Positions 44,595 to 53,157 of a stretch of 54,018 nucleotides of DNA are shown here, one piece after another. The DNA lies in NCBI GenBank assembly GCA_016744295.1, contig JADGEQ010000046.1:1-54018 (forward strand), written 5' to 3'. The first letter of the stretch is position 1; each line of letters starts with the position of its first letter. The notes under the pieces were generated by a model. That model was not told the DNA's origin. It was given only the letters and a program-made list of their open reading frames with translations, and ran no database searches. A program made the translations under genes and the position numbers. The DNA is from Desulfobacteraceae bacterium. GTDB taxonomy: Bacteria > Desulfobacterota > Desulfobacteria > Desulfobacterales > Desulfobacteraceae.

Positions 44595-45992
44595 TTATTC
44601 GTCTTCTTCCACAGGTTTCAGGTGATCTGGTACCAACAGCATACTGATGATCAAGGGCTTTAAGAAGGACCATTTAATGCCTATCTCAAACTCTTCCTCA
44701 AGATCACGAATAGCGTCCCAGCAATTATGGCAGGGGGCTATTACCAGTTTGGCCCCGGTGGCAATGATCTGGTCCCTTTTGACTTTAAGTCCGACATTTC
44801 TTTGTTTTCGAAAATAGCCGATTCCGTTAAATCCGCCGCCGCCGCCGCAGCAGAAGTTATGCTGCCGGTTGGGGTTCATGTCGATGAAATAGCCGGGCTC
44901 TACAATATAGGAGATAATTTCTCTGGCAGTCTCTCTTAACCCGTGGTTTCTGACATAATTACAAGAGTCCTGGAGGGTGCAGGGTTCTTTAATCCTTTTG
45001 TCAGGATCTATTTTTAGTTTGCCGGTTCTCAGGGCCTCGGCCAGCCATTCAATATAGTGGATGGATTCAACAGGGGGGCGGCCAGTTTTGATCCCGGCCC
45101 AATAGGGCCCTTCAACAACGGTTGCCCGATGGGCATGGCCGCATTCGGTCCCAATCATCTGCTTGGGTTTTAAGCGGTTCATGGCATCATAGACACTTTC
45201 CACCTGCATTTTGCAGGCAGGCCAATCACCTGCAAACATGGCAAGACTGGTCAGTTCCCACCCCTTTGAGGGCACGGTCCAGTTTTCCCCTGCAACATGG
45301 AATAAAATGGCGGCTTCTGCCAAATCTTCAGGGTAATGTTTGGCCTCCCGGGCATTTACTGTATACATGATATCCGCATTTGGTTTATCCACTTCAAAGG
45401 TGATTCCCGGCCACTCATCCTCGGTCTCTTCAATCATCCATTCAAAGGTATCAATATAATCTTCACTGGAGATATCCATCTGGGCATTGTAAACCCTATG
45501 CATACCGGCACCGATTTTCATTTCCCAGGGAACAAACCCCTGCTGGTAACAAAGACCCCGAAGATACCCGAACATGATTCCCGTGTCAATCCCATGGGGG
45601 CAATAGGTACCGCACCGGTTGCAGCAGGTGCACTGGGCCCAGGCAACCTCCATGGCGTGAAGCATGAAGGCGTTGTCAACCTTCCCCTTTTTTCGGACTA
45701 TTTCACCCAGGGTTGACTGGATTTTATAGGCAGGAACCTGTTTAGGGTCCTTGTCATTTGCAAGATACAGAAAACAAGAGTCTGCACACATGCCGCAGTG
45801 GGCACAAATTTCGAGCCAGGTTCGAATCCTTGTTTTACAGGTATTCTGAATGGTTTTCCATAAAAGATCGGAATCGATTTCCAAACTTTTCATTTCTTCA
45901 TAATATGTTTTGCCGCTCTTGTCAGCAAGGAGGGTTGTGATCCCTTCGGCCGTGTCAACGGGTTTTTTATTGCATAATGTACCTTCCGGCAT
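44595..45992 (-). CDS. hmcF: Hmc complex cytoplasmic Fe-S subunit HmcF
   Basis: A 465-residue cytoplasmic protein with two N-terminal cluster motifs (CAHCGMCADSC and CTCCNRCGTYC) and C-terminal CCG half-domains (HNFCCGGGGGFNG, APCHNCWD). It resembles HmcF, TmcB and DsrK, which carry a noncubane [4Fe-4S] centre for disulfide-like chemistry. Order and neighbours (hmcABCDE upstream, rrf2 downstream) select HmcF. It would receive electrons crossing the membrane and pass them to the sulfate-reduction pathway. Confidence 0.93.
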   Translation of the reverse strand: MPEGTLCNKKPVDTAEGITTLLADKSGKTYYEEMKSLEIDSDLLWKTIQNTCKTRIRTWLEICAHCGMCADSCFLYLANDKDPKQVPAYKIQSTLGEIVRKKGKVDNAFMLHAMEVAWAQCTCCNRCGTYCPHGIDTGIMFGYLRGLCYQQGFVPWEMKIGAGMHRVYNAQMDISSEDYIDTFEWMIEETEDEWPGITFEVDKPNADIMYTVNAREAKHYPEDLAEAAILFHVAGENWTVPSKGWELTSLAMFAGDWPACKMQVESVYDAMNRLKPKQMIGTECGHAHRATVVEGPYWAGIKTGRPPVESIHYIEWLAEALRTGKLKIDPDKRIKEPCTLQDSCNYVRNHGLRETAREIISYIVEPGYFIDMNPNRQHNFCCGGGGGFNGIGYFRKQRNVGLKVKRDQIIATGAKLVIAPCHNCWDAIRDLEEEFEIGIKWSFLKPLIISMLLVPDHLKPVEEDE

Positions 45993-46025
45993 GGATATTC
46001 TCCTTAAAAGCTGGTGTTAATTGTA

Positions 46026-46706
46026 CTACCAGTCCATTTTTGTTCCGTTTAGTCCGCCTCTTTTTATACCAAAATCCATTCCAAGCTGGGCACGGGAAGC
46101 AAAGAAAAGGAATGCATGGGACAGTTTGGTAAAGGGGATGGCCAGCAAAACCAGTTCACCTGTCAGGATATGGGCATTTAACCAGAATGAATAATCTCCA
46201 ATTTGATACCGGGCAAGCAGGCCTGTGGCAAGGGGTGCCAGGGAAAGGAGTAATACCCCCCAATCTTTTTTGTCGGTCATGATCCTGACTTCAGGCAGGA
46301 CCAGCCGTCGCAGGATCAGAAATCCCAGGCTCAACAATGCCATCCAGGTGATAAAATCTGCAATAGGATTGCTGATGGTAAACAGGGAAAATCCAAGTTT
46401 TTCCTGTAAAAACACATTATGGCCAATGAGAAACAAGGGTAGGCACACAACCCCAATGTGGAAGCCAAAAAATGCTGCGGCCATGACAGGTTGTTGTCTC
46501 CACCCGTATGTTCCATAGGGAATAAGCCATTTGTAAATTGACCGAGCAGCCCCTTTAAATCCCATGGCCGGGTATTCTTTATACGCCACTCTGTCAAGCT
46601 GCCAGGAAAGGCCGTTAAAATATTGATAAAATCGAACTATCATTCCGATTATACAGACCCCAAGGGATAGATAAAAAAGAGGTCCTGTTAATAATCCGTG
46701 CAGCAT
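46026..46706 (-). CDS. hmcE: Hmc complex membrane subunit HmcE (NarI-like cytochrome b)
   Basis: A 226-residue membrane protein starting at the ATG at 46706, five bases after GGAGG; the upstream ATG at 46718 has no such site. It has five hydrophobic segments and resembles the NarI/DsrM cytochrome b family, with histidines in MLHGLL, FGFHIGVV, IGHNVF, LNAHIL and KLSHAF available as haem ligands. It connects the periplasmic and quinone sides with HmcF. Confidence 0.92.
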   Translation of the reverse strand: MLHGLLTGPLFYLSLGVCIIGMIVRFYQYFNGLSWQLDRVAYKEYPAMGFKGAARSIYKWLIPYGTYGWRQQPVMAAAFFGFHIGVVCLPLFLIGHNVFLQEKLGFSLFTISNPIADFITWMALLSLGFLILRRLVLPEVRIMTDKKDWGVLLLSLAPLATGLLARYQIGDYSFWLNAHILTGELVLLAIPFTKLSHAFLFFASRAQLGMDFGIKRGGLNGTKMDW

Positions 46707-46727
46707 TCTTGCCTCCATATTCCTAGA

Positions 46728-46755
46728 AGATTATAATATTTAGATTATAATAGTT
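46728..46755. repeat. 14-bp tandem repeat between hmcD and hmcE
   Basis: Two units, AGATTATAATATTT and AGATTATAATAGTT, lie 20 bp after the hmcD stop on the minus strand. Confidence 0.7.
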
Positions 46756-46774
46756 TTTTGTTCTTCCAATTTTT

Positions 46775-46894
46775 TTAGTCCCTGTCTGTCAGGTAAAGCC
46801 AGTACAGGGGCATGAAGATTAAAATAGCCCCCATCACAAGGTAGGTGATTCCCTTGGTATAAGTCATAAAATCGTGGAGCGTAAAAAATTCCAT
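46775..46894 (-). CDS. hmcD: Hmc complex small membrane subunit HmcD
   Basis: A 39-residue protein. The ATG at 46894 follows AAGGAG by seven bases. It starts MEFFTLHDFMTYTKGITYLV and has one membrane helix (about residues 15-35) ending WLYLTDRD. The size, single helix and position between hmcC and hmcE match HmcD of Desulfovibrio. Confidence 0.9.
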   Translation of the reverse strand: MEFFTLHDFMTYTKGITYLVMGAILIFMPLYWLYLTDRD

Positions 46895-46905
46895 GGTTGA
46901 TCTCC

Positions 46906-48075
46906 TTATGAATGCTCTTCTTTGTAGTCAGGATGTTCATACAATATGGGCATTTTGGCAGTTATTATCCTATATGCGGTTATCCCCACAAAGACGATGA
47001 AAATGGTGGTGCCAACTTCCATGAAACTTGGCACATATCGGTCTGCCGGGGGCAGGTTCCAGTTGAAGGCAACCAGGGACACGTTGAGGCGGTTAAGAAC
47101 GATGCCCAACACCGTCCAGAGAGATGCGATCCGGATAAAGGTAAGATTTTTTTCCCTGGCTCCCATGCTGTAAAGAATGGCCGGGAACAATACAAAACCA
47201 ACCAGTTCCAGCAAGTACCAGGCGCCCCACCCTGTGGTTAAATAATGCCAATTATTATCAACCGCAAGACCGATCACCTTGATTCCCACATAGCCCATCA
47301 TCACAAATGAGGCTGCCTTTCCAAATCCAAAGGCCACTCCCTCTGACTCGGCCAGGTGGGCGGCATCCATTTTGTGGTGGAGCCAGCGGTGGGCCATGCT
47401 GCCTTCAAAGATCACCATGGACATGCCGGCAAACATACTGGAGATAAAGAAATAAACATGCAAATACCCCGAATACCACAGGGGATGCAGTTTGGAGGGT
47501 GCGATCATGAACAGCGCGCCCAGGGAGGACTGGTGCAGGGTGGACAGCACCACACCAAAAATGGTGAGGACCAGTGTCAACCGGACCACCCAGGTGCGCA
47601 GACGTTTAAATCCCAGCCATTCAAAGGCGGCGGGGGTTGTTTCCACAAAGAGAACCGTTAAATATAAAAACACGCAAAGCCCTACTTCGAAGAGCAGAGA
47701 AGAGGTGCCCTGGGAAACAAAAATCGGGTAGGGCAGTTTCCAGGGGCGACCCACATCATAGTGCAGGGCAAAGACCACCAGGGCATAGCCCAGAAAAGCT
47801 GTCAAAATTGCAGGCCGCACCGCAGAGTGAAAGCGTTTCAACCCAAACACATAGCAGGCCGAAGAGGTGACATACCCGCCTGCGGCCAGGGCCACACCGC
47901 AGAGCAGATCAAATCCGATCCACATACCCCAGGGGTTGTTATTGTCCAGATTGGTAACGGCGCCGATTCCCTGGGTAAACCTGAGAATCGTCAGGATGAG
48001 CCCGACAAAGAGAACAATGCCGGTGATAATATTAAACGGCGTAACCCATTGGTATTTTGTATTTTCCTGGCCCAT
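46906..48075 (-). CDS. hmcC: Hmc complex membrane subunit HmcC (NrfD/PsrC family)
   Basis: A 389-residue integral membrane protein with about ten hydrophobic helices of the NrfD/PsrC family, the quinone- or proton-handling subunit of many periplasm-facing oxidoreductases. FNIITGIVLFVGL and WGMWIGFDLLCGVALAAGG are typical N-terminal segments. The gene starts directly after hmcB's stop, with GAGGAG inside the end of hmcB, and its own stop lies 11 bp before hmcD. Confidence 0.94.
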   Translation of the reverse strand: MGQENTKYQWVTPFNIITGIVLFVGLILTILRFTQGIGAVTNLDNNNPWGMWIGFDLLCGVALAAGGYVTSSACYVFGLKRFHSAVRPAILTAFLGYALVVFALHYDVGRPWKLPYPIFVSQGTSSLLFEVGLCVFLYLTVLFVETTPAAFEWLGFKRLRTWVVRLTLVLTIFGVVLSTLHQSSLGALFMIAPSKLHPLWYSGYLHVYFFISSMFAGMSMVIFEGSMAHRWLHHKMDAAHLAESEGVAFGFGKAASFVMMGYVGIKVIGLAVDNNWHYLTTGWGAWYLLELVGFVLFPAILYSMGAREKNLTFIRIASLWTVLGIVLNRLNVSLVAFNWNLPPADRYVPSFMEVGTTIFIVFVGITAYRIITAKMPILYEHPDYKEEHS

Positions 48076-49266
48076 TTATTTCTCCTCTTTTGGGGAATCA
48101 TCAGCGGTTTTCTCTGCGTCTTTTGCTGTTGCGCCCTCTGCTGCTGCGCCCTCTGCTGTTGCGCCCTTTTCTGCTTCACTCTTTGCCGCAGCTTCTTTCT
48201 CAGCCTTTTTAGCGGCTTTAGCTGCGGCAGCGTCCGCAGCATCAGCCAGTGCTTTTTTTACCCCATTGGCCACGGCGGTCTCTTTTTCCTTGGTCATCGT
48301 TGCTGAAAGCTTTGAAAGCTGGGTTTTCATCTCTTCTGCGGCAAGGGTTTGTGCTGTTTGAACCGCATCGTCCTGCTCTTCTCGGGCAATCTTATCTTTT
48401 CGTTTTGAGATGGCATAAACCCCTGTGAGCAGTACAGGCCAAAGACCCACGATAATGGGAACCGACCCGAGAGCACCCGAGGTGAATTGGGGAGCCGGGG
48501 TAACGCCCAAATCTTCTCTCATGCCGATATCTTCGAAGGGGACGCTGGACAGATAGAGCCAGTTGGTGCCGCCCATTTCATGCTCTCCATAAAGATGCTC
48601 GGTATAGTGATCCGGTTTTTGGGAGATCCGTTTCCAGCCAAGCTTGACCAGATCTGACCGTTTTCCGAAAACAAGTGCTTCCTTGGGACAAATTTCAACA
48701 CATCCCGGAAGTTTTCCTTCCTTGATCCGGGGCAGGCACATGGTACACTTGGTGACCTTGGGTGTGAGGGGATCATTATAGGTATAGGCAGGCACGTTAA
48801 AGGGGCAGGCCACCATGCAATACCGGCACCCGACACAGAGAGATTCGTCGTAGACCACTGCCCCTGAAGGATCTTTTTTCAGAGCCTTTACAAAACAGGC
48901 CGATGCACAGGCAGGTTCTTTGCAGTGGTTGCACTGGGTTTTGGCAAATCGATTGCTGCTGAAATCGAGCGCATTGCCAAATTTATTCACCACGGTATAA
49001 GTTGCTTCTCCGGTTCTTCTTTTTGTATCCAATACCCCCAGGTCATCAAAGGGTTTTTCCGGTTCGGCAAGAGAATTCACCGTATTGCAGGCTTGTTCAC
49101 ATTTTCGGCAGCCAATACATTTTGTACTGTCAAAGAGGACGCCAAAACTATCAGGATACCCCTTAAACTGTTTGTTGGATGCGGCATGGGCAAGTGCCCC
49201 GGCTCCTGTGGTTGTTCCTAGTGCTGCGGTCAAGCAGCCAAGAAACTTTCTTCGGGAAATAGCCAT
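48076..49266 (-). CDS. hmcB: Hmc complex periplasmic ferredoxin-like subunit HmcB with extended tail
   Basis: A 396-residue protein with a Tat-like signal (SRRKFLG), four ferredoxin-type cluster regions (CIGCRKCEQAC, CNHCKEPACASAC, CVGCRYCMVAC and CTMCLPRIKEGKLPGCVEIC), and a C-terminal helix VPIIVGLWPVLLTGVYAI that anchors it in the membrane. It links HmcA to HmcC. After the helix come about 100 residues rich in Ala, Lys and Glu, including an Ala-Glu-Gly-Ala-type repeat from a 15-bp tandem array, making this protein longer than the Desulfovibrio HmcB (about 370). Confidence 0.93.
   Translation of the reverse strand: MAISRRKFLGCLTAALGTTTGAGALAHAASNKQFKGYPDSFGVLFDSTKCIGCRKCEQACNTVNSLAEPEKPFDDLGVLDTKRRTGEATYTVVNKFGNALDFSSNRFAKTQCNHCKEPACASACFVKALKKDPSGAVVYDESLCVGCRYCMVACPFNVPAYTYNDPLTPKVTKCTMCLPRIKEGKLPGCVEICPKEALVFGKRSDLVKLGWKRISQKPDHYTEHLYGEHEMGGTNWLYLSSVPFEDIGMREDLGVTPAPQFTSGALGSVPIIVGLWPVLLTGVYAISKRKDKIAREEQDDAVQTAQTLAAEEMKTQLSKLSATMTKEKETAVANGVKKALADAADAAAAKAAKKAEKEAAAKSEAEKGATAEGAAAEGATAKDAEKTADDSPKEEK
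48125..48169. repeat. 15-bp tandem repeat (three units) at the 3' end of hmcB
   Basis: Units GCTGTTGCGCCCTCT, GCTGCTGCGCCCTCT and GCTGTTGCGCCCTTT, in frame, encode repeated EGATA/EGAAA/KGATA-type pentapeptides in the HmcB tail. Confidence 0.92.
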
Positions 49267-49340
49267 AAATCCACCTTTATTCTCTACAAGTATTTTTTGT
49301 TGTATTTTTCATGGCAGCCTTTATCTATAGTAGCTTTTGT

Positions 49341-50957
49341 CTAGGACGCCTTTTTTTCATGGCACTTGTTACAGTCCGTGGGCAGCACGCTTTTTACTTC
49401 CATCTGCTGGTGGCAGGTGATGCACTGGCCATGGTAGGCTCCTTTGAGTCCGGGTTTACCCGTGGTAAGATCCGGTGTTTTTCCATGGCAGGAAGCGCAT
49501 TTGGGCGGGGTCAGGGTGGCCGGACTGTTGTGGTGACATCCCATGCACAGGGTCAGTTCATCTTTGTGAAAGGCTTTTGCCATGCTGTTTTCCCCGGCTC
49601 GTTCAAAAATTGCCCGCACCACCATGCGATGGGGGAATTCACTGGGTTTGTATTCATCTTCAATGGTTTTAATGAGAACGGTTTCCGGTATTTTATCCAG
49701 AGAGAGTTTTGAATAGCTGTTGGCCCGGGTTTTATTGGCGGTCTTTGCCAGGTTGGCAGCCGCTTTTTCATCGGCAAGTTTGTTTATACCAACGGATTTA
49801 CCATTCACCGTGTGGCAGGAGGCACAGGCATTCTCTTTAAATGCTTTGTCCGGCATTTGAAAGTGACATCCGGCACAGTCCTTGGTTTTTTTCACTTGAT
49901 TATGACAGCCCAGACAGCTTTGGGAATTATCAGCGCTGTGCATGGCCTGACCCAGTTTTATAAATCCGCCTTTTTCATCCCCCTTGGTGGTGTGGCAGGA
50001 ATCACATTTTTTCAAACTTTCATGGTGGCAACCTTTGCAGCTTTGGGTCCTATCTTCATGGGCCTTATGGTCAAAACCCACTGAATCCATATGCTGACCA
50101 ATGATTTTTTCATTTTCTGCAGGGTCAGACCCCAGGATAGTCCACCCGGTCAGAAGTACATCATCTGGCTGATTTCGCTTAAGCCTCGGGATCTCTTTAA
50201 TAACCTTTATTTTTTTCTGGCTGGCGGCTTCATGGCAGCCATTGCAATCAACAGGACCGGCTTCTATCTTTTTCTCTGTTAGCTGAAGATGGCAGGCCAC
50301 GCAGGAGTCATGGGCTGCGTTCCGGCCAGCCCTTATGCCATGGTCGGCAGTCGTTTTATGGCAGTATACGCAGGCTTGCTCTTCTCCTTTCTGGTAAAAG
50401 GTTGCCTTGGTTTTTTCAATGTAATTATGATGGCAGGTATTGCAATTGGTCTCTTCCTCCTTAATAGAGGATGGGATTGCCTTGGCGCTTTCATGTCTGA
50501 AATGCAGGGAACGGTCAAAGGTCAGTTCATTCCAGGATGAGCCTGTTTTGGAATCGGCATTGTGGCAGGCGCGGCACTCGGCCTCCATGGGGCCCGTGGC
50601 CTTGGCTGTTTTTTTTGTCTCTGTATGGCAACCAATGCAATTGTCATGGTAAAGGTCCAAAAACTTCTGGCCCTCCACATCTTCGGTCCGTTTGAATTTG
50701 AAAATTGTGAGATTGTCCTTTTTCTCGTGGCATTTTATACATTGGCCTTCGACGGCCTGACTGTGTAAGTCATGCTTGAATTTAACCGCCGGCATGTCCT
50801 TGTGGTCCGGCGAGGACGGGATGTCAATGGTTAGAATGTCCGGCCGCTTTTCGCCGGAATCCTTCATGAGGTTCACACTGGTAAAAGCGATTAAAGGAAA
50901 TAAAAACAACAGCGCCGTTGTTATAAACAACAGCCGAAACGGTCTTTGTCTTAACAT
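49341..50957 (-). CDS. hmcA: High-molecular-weight cytochrome c HmcA (16 haems)
   Basis: A 538-residue secreted cytochrome. I count 16 CXXCH haem sites, from CIKCH at about residue 73 to CNKCH at the end, which is exactly the number in Desulfovibrio HmcA. The N-terminal segment LLFITTALLFLFPLIAF is a signal peptide or anchor. HmcA accepts electrons from periplasmic hydrogenases, usually through type I cytochrome c3, and passes them to HmcB. It is the first gene of the hmc operon; the nearby HysAB is a plausible electron source. Confidence 0.96.
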   Translation of the reverse strand: MLRQRPFRLLFITTALLFLFPLIAFTSVNLMKDSGEKRPDILTIDIPSSPDHKDMPAVKFKHDLHSQAVEGQCIKCHEKKDNLTIFKFKRTEDVEGQKFLDLYHDNCIGCHTETKKTAKATGPMEAECRACHNADSKTGSSWNELTFDRSLHFRHESAKAIPSSIKEEETNCNTCHHNYIEKTKATFYQKGEEQACVYCHKTTADHGIRAGRNAAHDSCVACHLQLTEKKIEAGPVDCNGCHEAASQKKIKVIKEIPRLKRNQPDDVLLTGWTILGSDPAENEKIIGQHMDSVGFDHKAHEDRTQSCKGCHHESLKKCDSCHTTKGDEKGGFIKLGQAMHSADNSQSCLGCHNQVKKTKDCAGCHFQMPDKAFKENACASCHTVNGKSVGINKLADEKAAANLAKTANKTRANSYSKLSLDKIPETVLIKTIEDEYKPSEFPHRMVVRAIFERAGENSMAKAFHKDELTLCMGCHHNSPATLTPPKCASCHGKTPDLTTGKPGLKGAYHGQCITCHQQMEVKSVLPTDCNKCHEKKAS

Positions 50958-51033
50958 ATCCCGATCCCCTGGTTGATATTAAAGAAATTATTGTTCACCT
51001 ATCCGGATTCGCCCGGAATTTTACCCGAAAAAT

Positions 51034-51054
51034 TTCCTACTAAATTCGTAGGAA
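51034..51054. promoter_or_regulatory. Inverted repeat upstream of hmcA
   Basis: TTCCTAC and GTAGGAA (7 bp, 7-base loop) lie 77 bp before hmcA. On the minus strand ATTTTTC follows, so it may be a terminator of ybgC; its location also suits a regulator-binding palindrome for the hmc operon. Confidence 0.4.
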
Positions 51055-51193
51055 TTGATTTAAAAGAAACCAGCCGGTTTGTCAATGAAAAAATAGGGAA
51101 TATAAGCAAAAAATTGCGCAGTAAATATCATTTTTTCATTGCAAACAACGACGTTGAAGGGCGACTGCCGGTCGAGATTTCATGGATGTTTTT

Positions 51194-51227
51194 CTAAAAA
51201 ACCTGCACTGCTAAAAAACTTACACAG
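51194..51227. repeat. 17-bp tandem repeat just past the ybgC stop
   Basis: Units CTAAAAAACCTGCACTG and CTAAAAAACTTACACAG lie five bases beyond the ybgC stop codon on the minus strand. Confidence 0.75.
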
Positions 51228-51232
51228 ATTGG

Positions 51233-51631
51233 TTAATTCAGAAACACAAGCTCTGGTATGGACATGAGTTTTTTTTCAGCACCCAGACATACCAGCTCCA
51301 GGGTACAGGAGACAGCTGGCTTTTCTCCCTTTGGCCGCCATGCTTCATGGGAAAAAACAATGCGATAATTTCCTTGCTTTTCCCAGGTGGTACGGATATC
51401 CAGGAGGTCTCCAAATACAGCACCGTCATGGAATCCTAAACTGGTTTTATAAACGGCAAATCCGATTTTTTCTTCATGCCACATCCTGGAAAGGGTTTCT
51501 ACACCAATAATATCTTCACGGGCCCGTTCAAAAAATTTCAAATAATTGGCATGGTAAACCACGCCTGAATGGTCCGTGTCCTCGTAATAAACCCGGGTTG
51601 GAAAGTGGTGGATGTGTTGGGTGTCTGCCAT
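51233..51631 (-). CDS. ybgC: Acyl-CoA thioesterase, YbgC/4-hydroxybenzoyl-CoA thioesterase type
   Basis: A 132-residue hotdog-fold thioesterase with the family signature YYEDTDHSGVVYHANYLKFF, including the catalytic Asp in the DTDHSG block. The length is normal. No tol-pal genes are nearby, so the link to cell-envelope function known in other bacteria cannot be made here; it could hydrolyse acyl-CoA from fatty- or aromatic-acid metabolism. Confidence 0.9.
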   Translation of the reverse strand: MADTQHIHHFPTRVYYEDTDHSGVVYHANYLKFFERAREDIIGVETLSRMWHEEKIGFAVYKTSLGFHDGAVFGDLLDIRTTWEKQGNYRIVFSHEAWRPKGEKPAVSCTLELVCLGAEKKLMSIPELVFLN

Positions 51632-51857
51632 TGGATCGTATTATAACTCCAAAAATTAAAACCGTTACTTTCACTTATAACGCCAAGTTGTTTTCTTTTC
51701 AAGCCCCAATTCACTGCGGATCGATTTGATATCTAAAAAGTGTTAAAAATTAAGAATAGAACAAATTCAAGGGGGATACTTCTTGACTTGGGAATTCTTA
51801 TCCGTATAGAAATATCATAATAGGAATATCATAGACAAGAATTGGAGGATAGGAATT

Positions 51858-52349
51858 ATGACATTAAATCCGAATTTCATTTCACCCTGCGGACTTTACT
51901 GCGGTGTTTGTGCCATCCATATTGCCCAGCGTGATAATAATCAAAAATTTAAGGAGAGTTTGGTGGGGTTGTACCGGGGAGGTGTCCCGGGCAAGGGGAC
52001 GCTTCCCAATAGTGAAAATCTCACCACCGACGATATCAGATGTCAGGGATGTGCATCCGATGAGTTGTTTATGCATTGCAAGCATTGCGACATAAGAGAT
52101 TGTACGAAAAAAAAAGGGATTGACGGTTGCCATGAATGCGATGAATTTCCCTGCGCCTATATTGAAAATTTTTCAATGGCAATCGGGAAAAAGGTGATTC
52201 TGAGAAGTGTCCCGTACAGGCGTAAGGTGGGTACTGAAAAATGGGTTCAGGATGAAGAGGCTCGGTATTTCTGCCCGGAGTGCGGCAATCGAGTGTTCCG
52301 GGGGGTCGTAAAATGCAATCAATGCAAAGCAAAATTAAACCTGGACTGA
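51858..52349 (+). CDS. DUF3795 domain-containing cysteine-rich protein
   Basis: A 163-residue protein with SPCGLYCGVCAIH at the N-terminus, CQGCASDELFMHCKHCDIRDC in the middle and FPCAYI, the DUF3795 pattern of paired cysteines. It also ends with a zinc-ribbon-like CPECGN...CNQCKAK. The ATG at 51858 has GGAGG nine bases upstream. The function of this family, common in anaerobes, is unknown; metal binding is likely. Confidence 0.82.
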   Translation: MTLNPNFISPCGLYCGVCAIHIAQRDNNQKFKESLVGLYRGGVPGKGTLPNSENLTTDDIRCQGCASDELFMHCKHCDIRDCTKKKGIDGCHECDEFPCAYIENFSMAIGKKVILRSVPYRRKVGTEKWVQDEEARYFCPECGNRVFRGVVKCNQCKAKLNLD

Positions 52350-53157
52350 TCTGAGCCTTGCGGCTCCTATCCCGGCCCAGGATGGAAAGCAATTCTTGGT
52401 GCGTTAATATCTTTATATACCTGAAAAGGCTTTCTGCAAAAATTTAAATATGTTTTTCGTATAGAAAATCGCACCTAGGATTTTTTAACCAAGGACTATT
52501 TACCTCCAAGGACTATCCCTTTACCCGGCACCGTCAGGGTGAAGGAACGCCGCTAAATCCCTTCCGCTCGTCCTGAGCGGAAGGGAAGCGGAAATGACCG
52601 AATCTATACCGTCCTGGTGATCCGATCATTTAACGCCGCTCTGTCCCTTCACCCTGCCAATGCCTGGATACCATTGCTCCTCATAGGCACCCGCCAAAAA
52701 AGGCCTTCCATATGATCCGTGTGAATTTTATGAACTTATCAATAAGTTTAGGGTTCCATTTTTCGACAGGGAATGCTTAATTCCCAGTTTACTTTTAGAT
52801 TTTGGGATGAAAAAATTCTGAGTACTCATATGGTGGTTGGAAAACTTTGAATAAAATCCGGACTACACAGAGATAGTCCGCAGGTCTTTATGGGCTCTGA
52901 TTACAGAAGATTCTATCCAAAAATTCGCTCCTGGCCCGCATTGTTTTTTATAAATTATAAAAAACACTGTAGGGATGTGCCTAAGATTAAGCTTATCAGA
53001 AAATATAGATTAATGGTTCGCTACAGCAACCTGGGTTACATTTCAAGGTGAAGTGAACCCTAAAATCTTTAACGAAAATTTCTTTACCTTAATTTCAATC
53101 ACTCAAATAGCCCTTTGATTTTGCTTTTCCAGATGCATTTTTTATATATAAGTTTAT
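52350..53157. other. Non-coding stretch with several inverted repeats
   Basis: About 800 bases with no convincing gene. It holds a perfect 12-bp hairpin (52558-52586), an 11-bp inverted pair CAGGGTGAAGG/CCTTCACCCTG (52535-52545 and 52646-52656) with a direct repeat AACGCCGCT inside, a hairpin of GTTTTTTATA/TATAAAAAAC near 52952, and a distant 10-bp pair TTTAGGGTTC/GAACCCTAAA (52747-52756 and 53055-53064). No transposase reading frame is evident. Confidence 0.6.
52558..52586. repeat. Perfect 12-bp hairpin
   Basis: TCCCTTCCGCTC and GAGCGGAAGGGA enclose GTCCT. No T-run follows, so it is more like a REP/BIME-type element or remnant than a terminator. Confidence 0.7.

Noticed and set aside
44595..50957. 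DsrMKJOP complex
   Set aside because: The cytochrome has 16 haem sites rather than three, the order is A-F with a small HmcD, and rrf2 follows; all fit Hmc.
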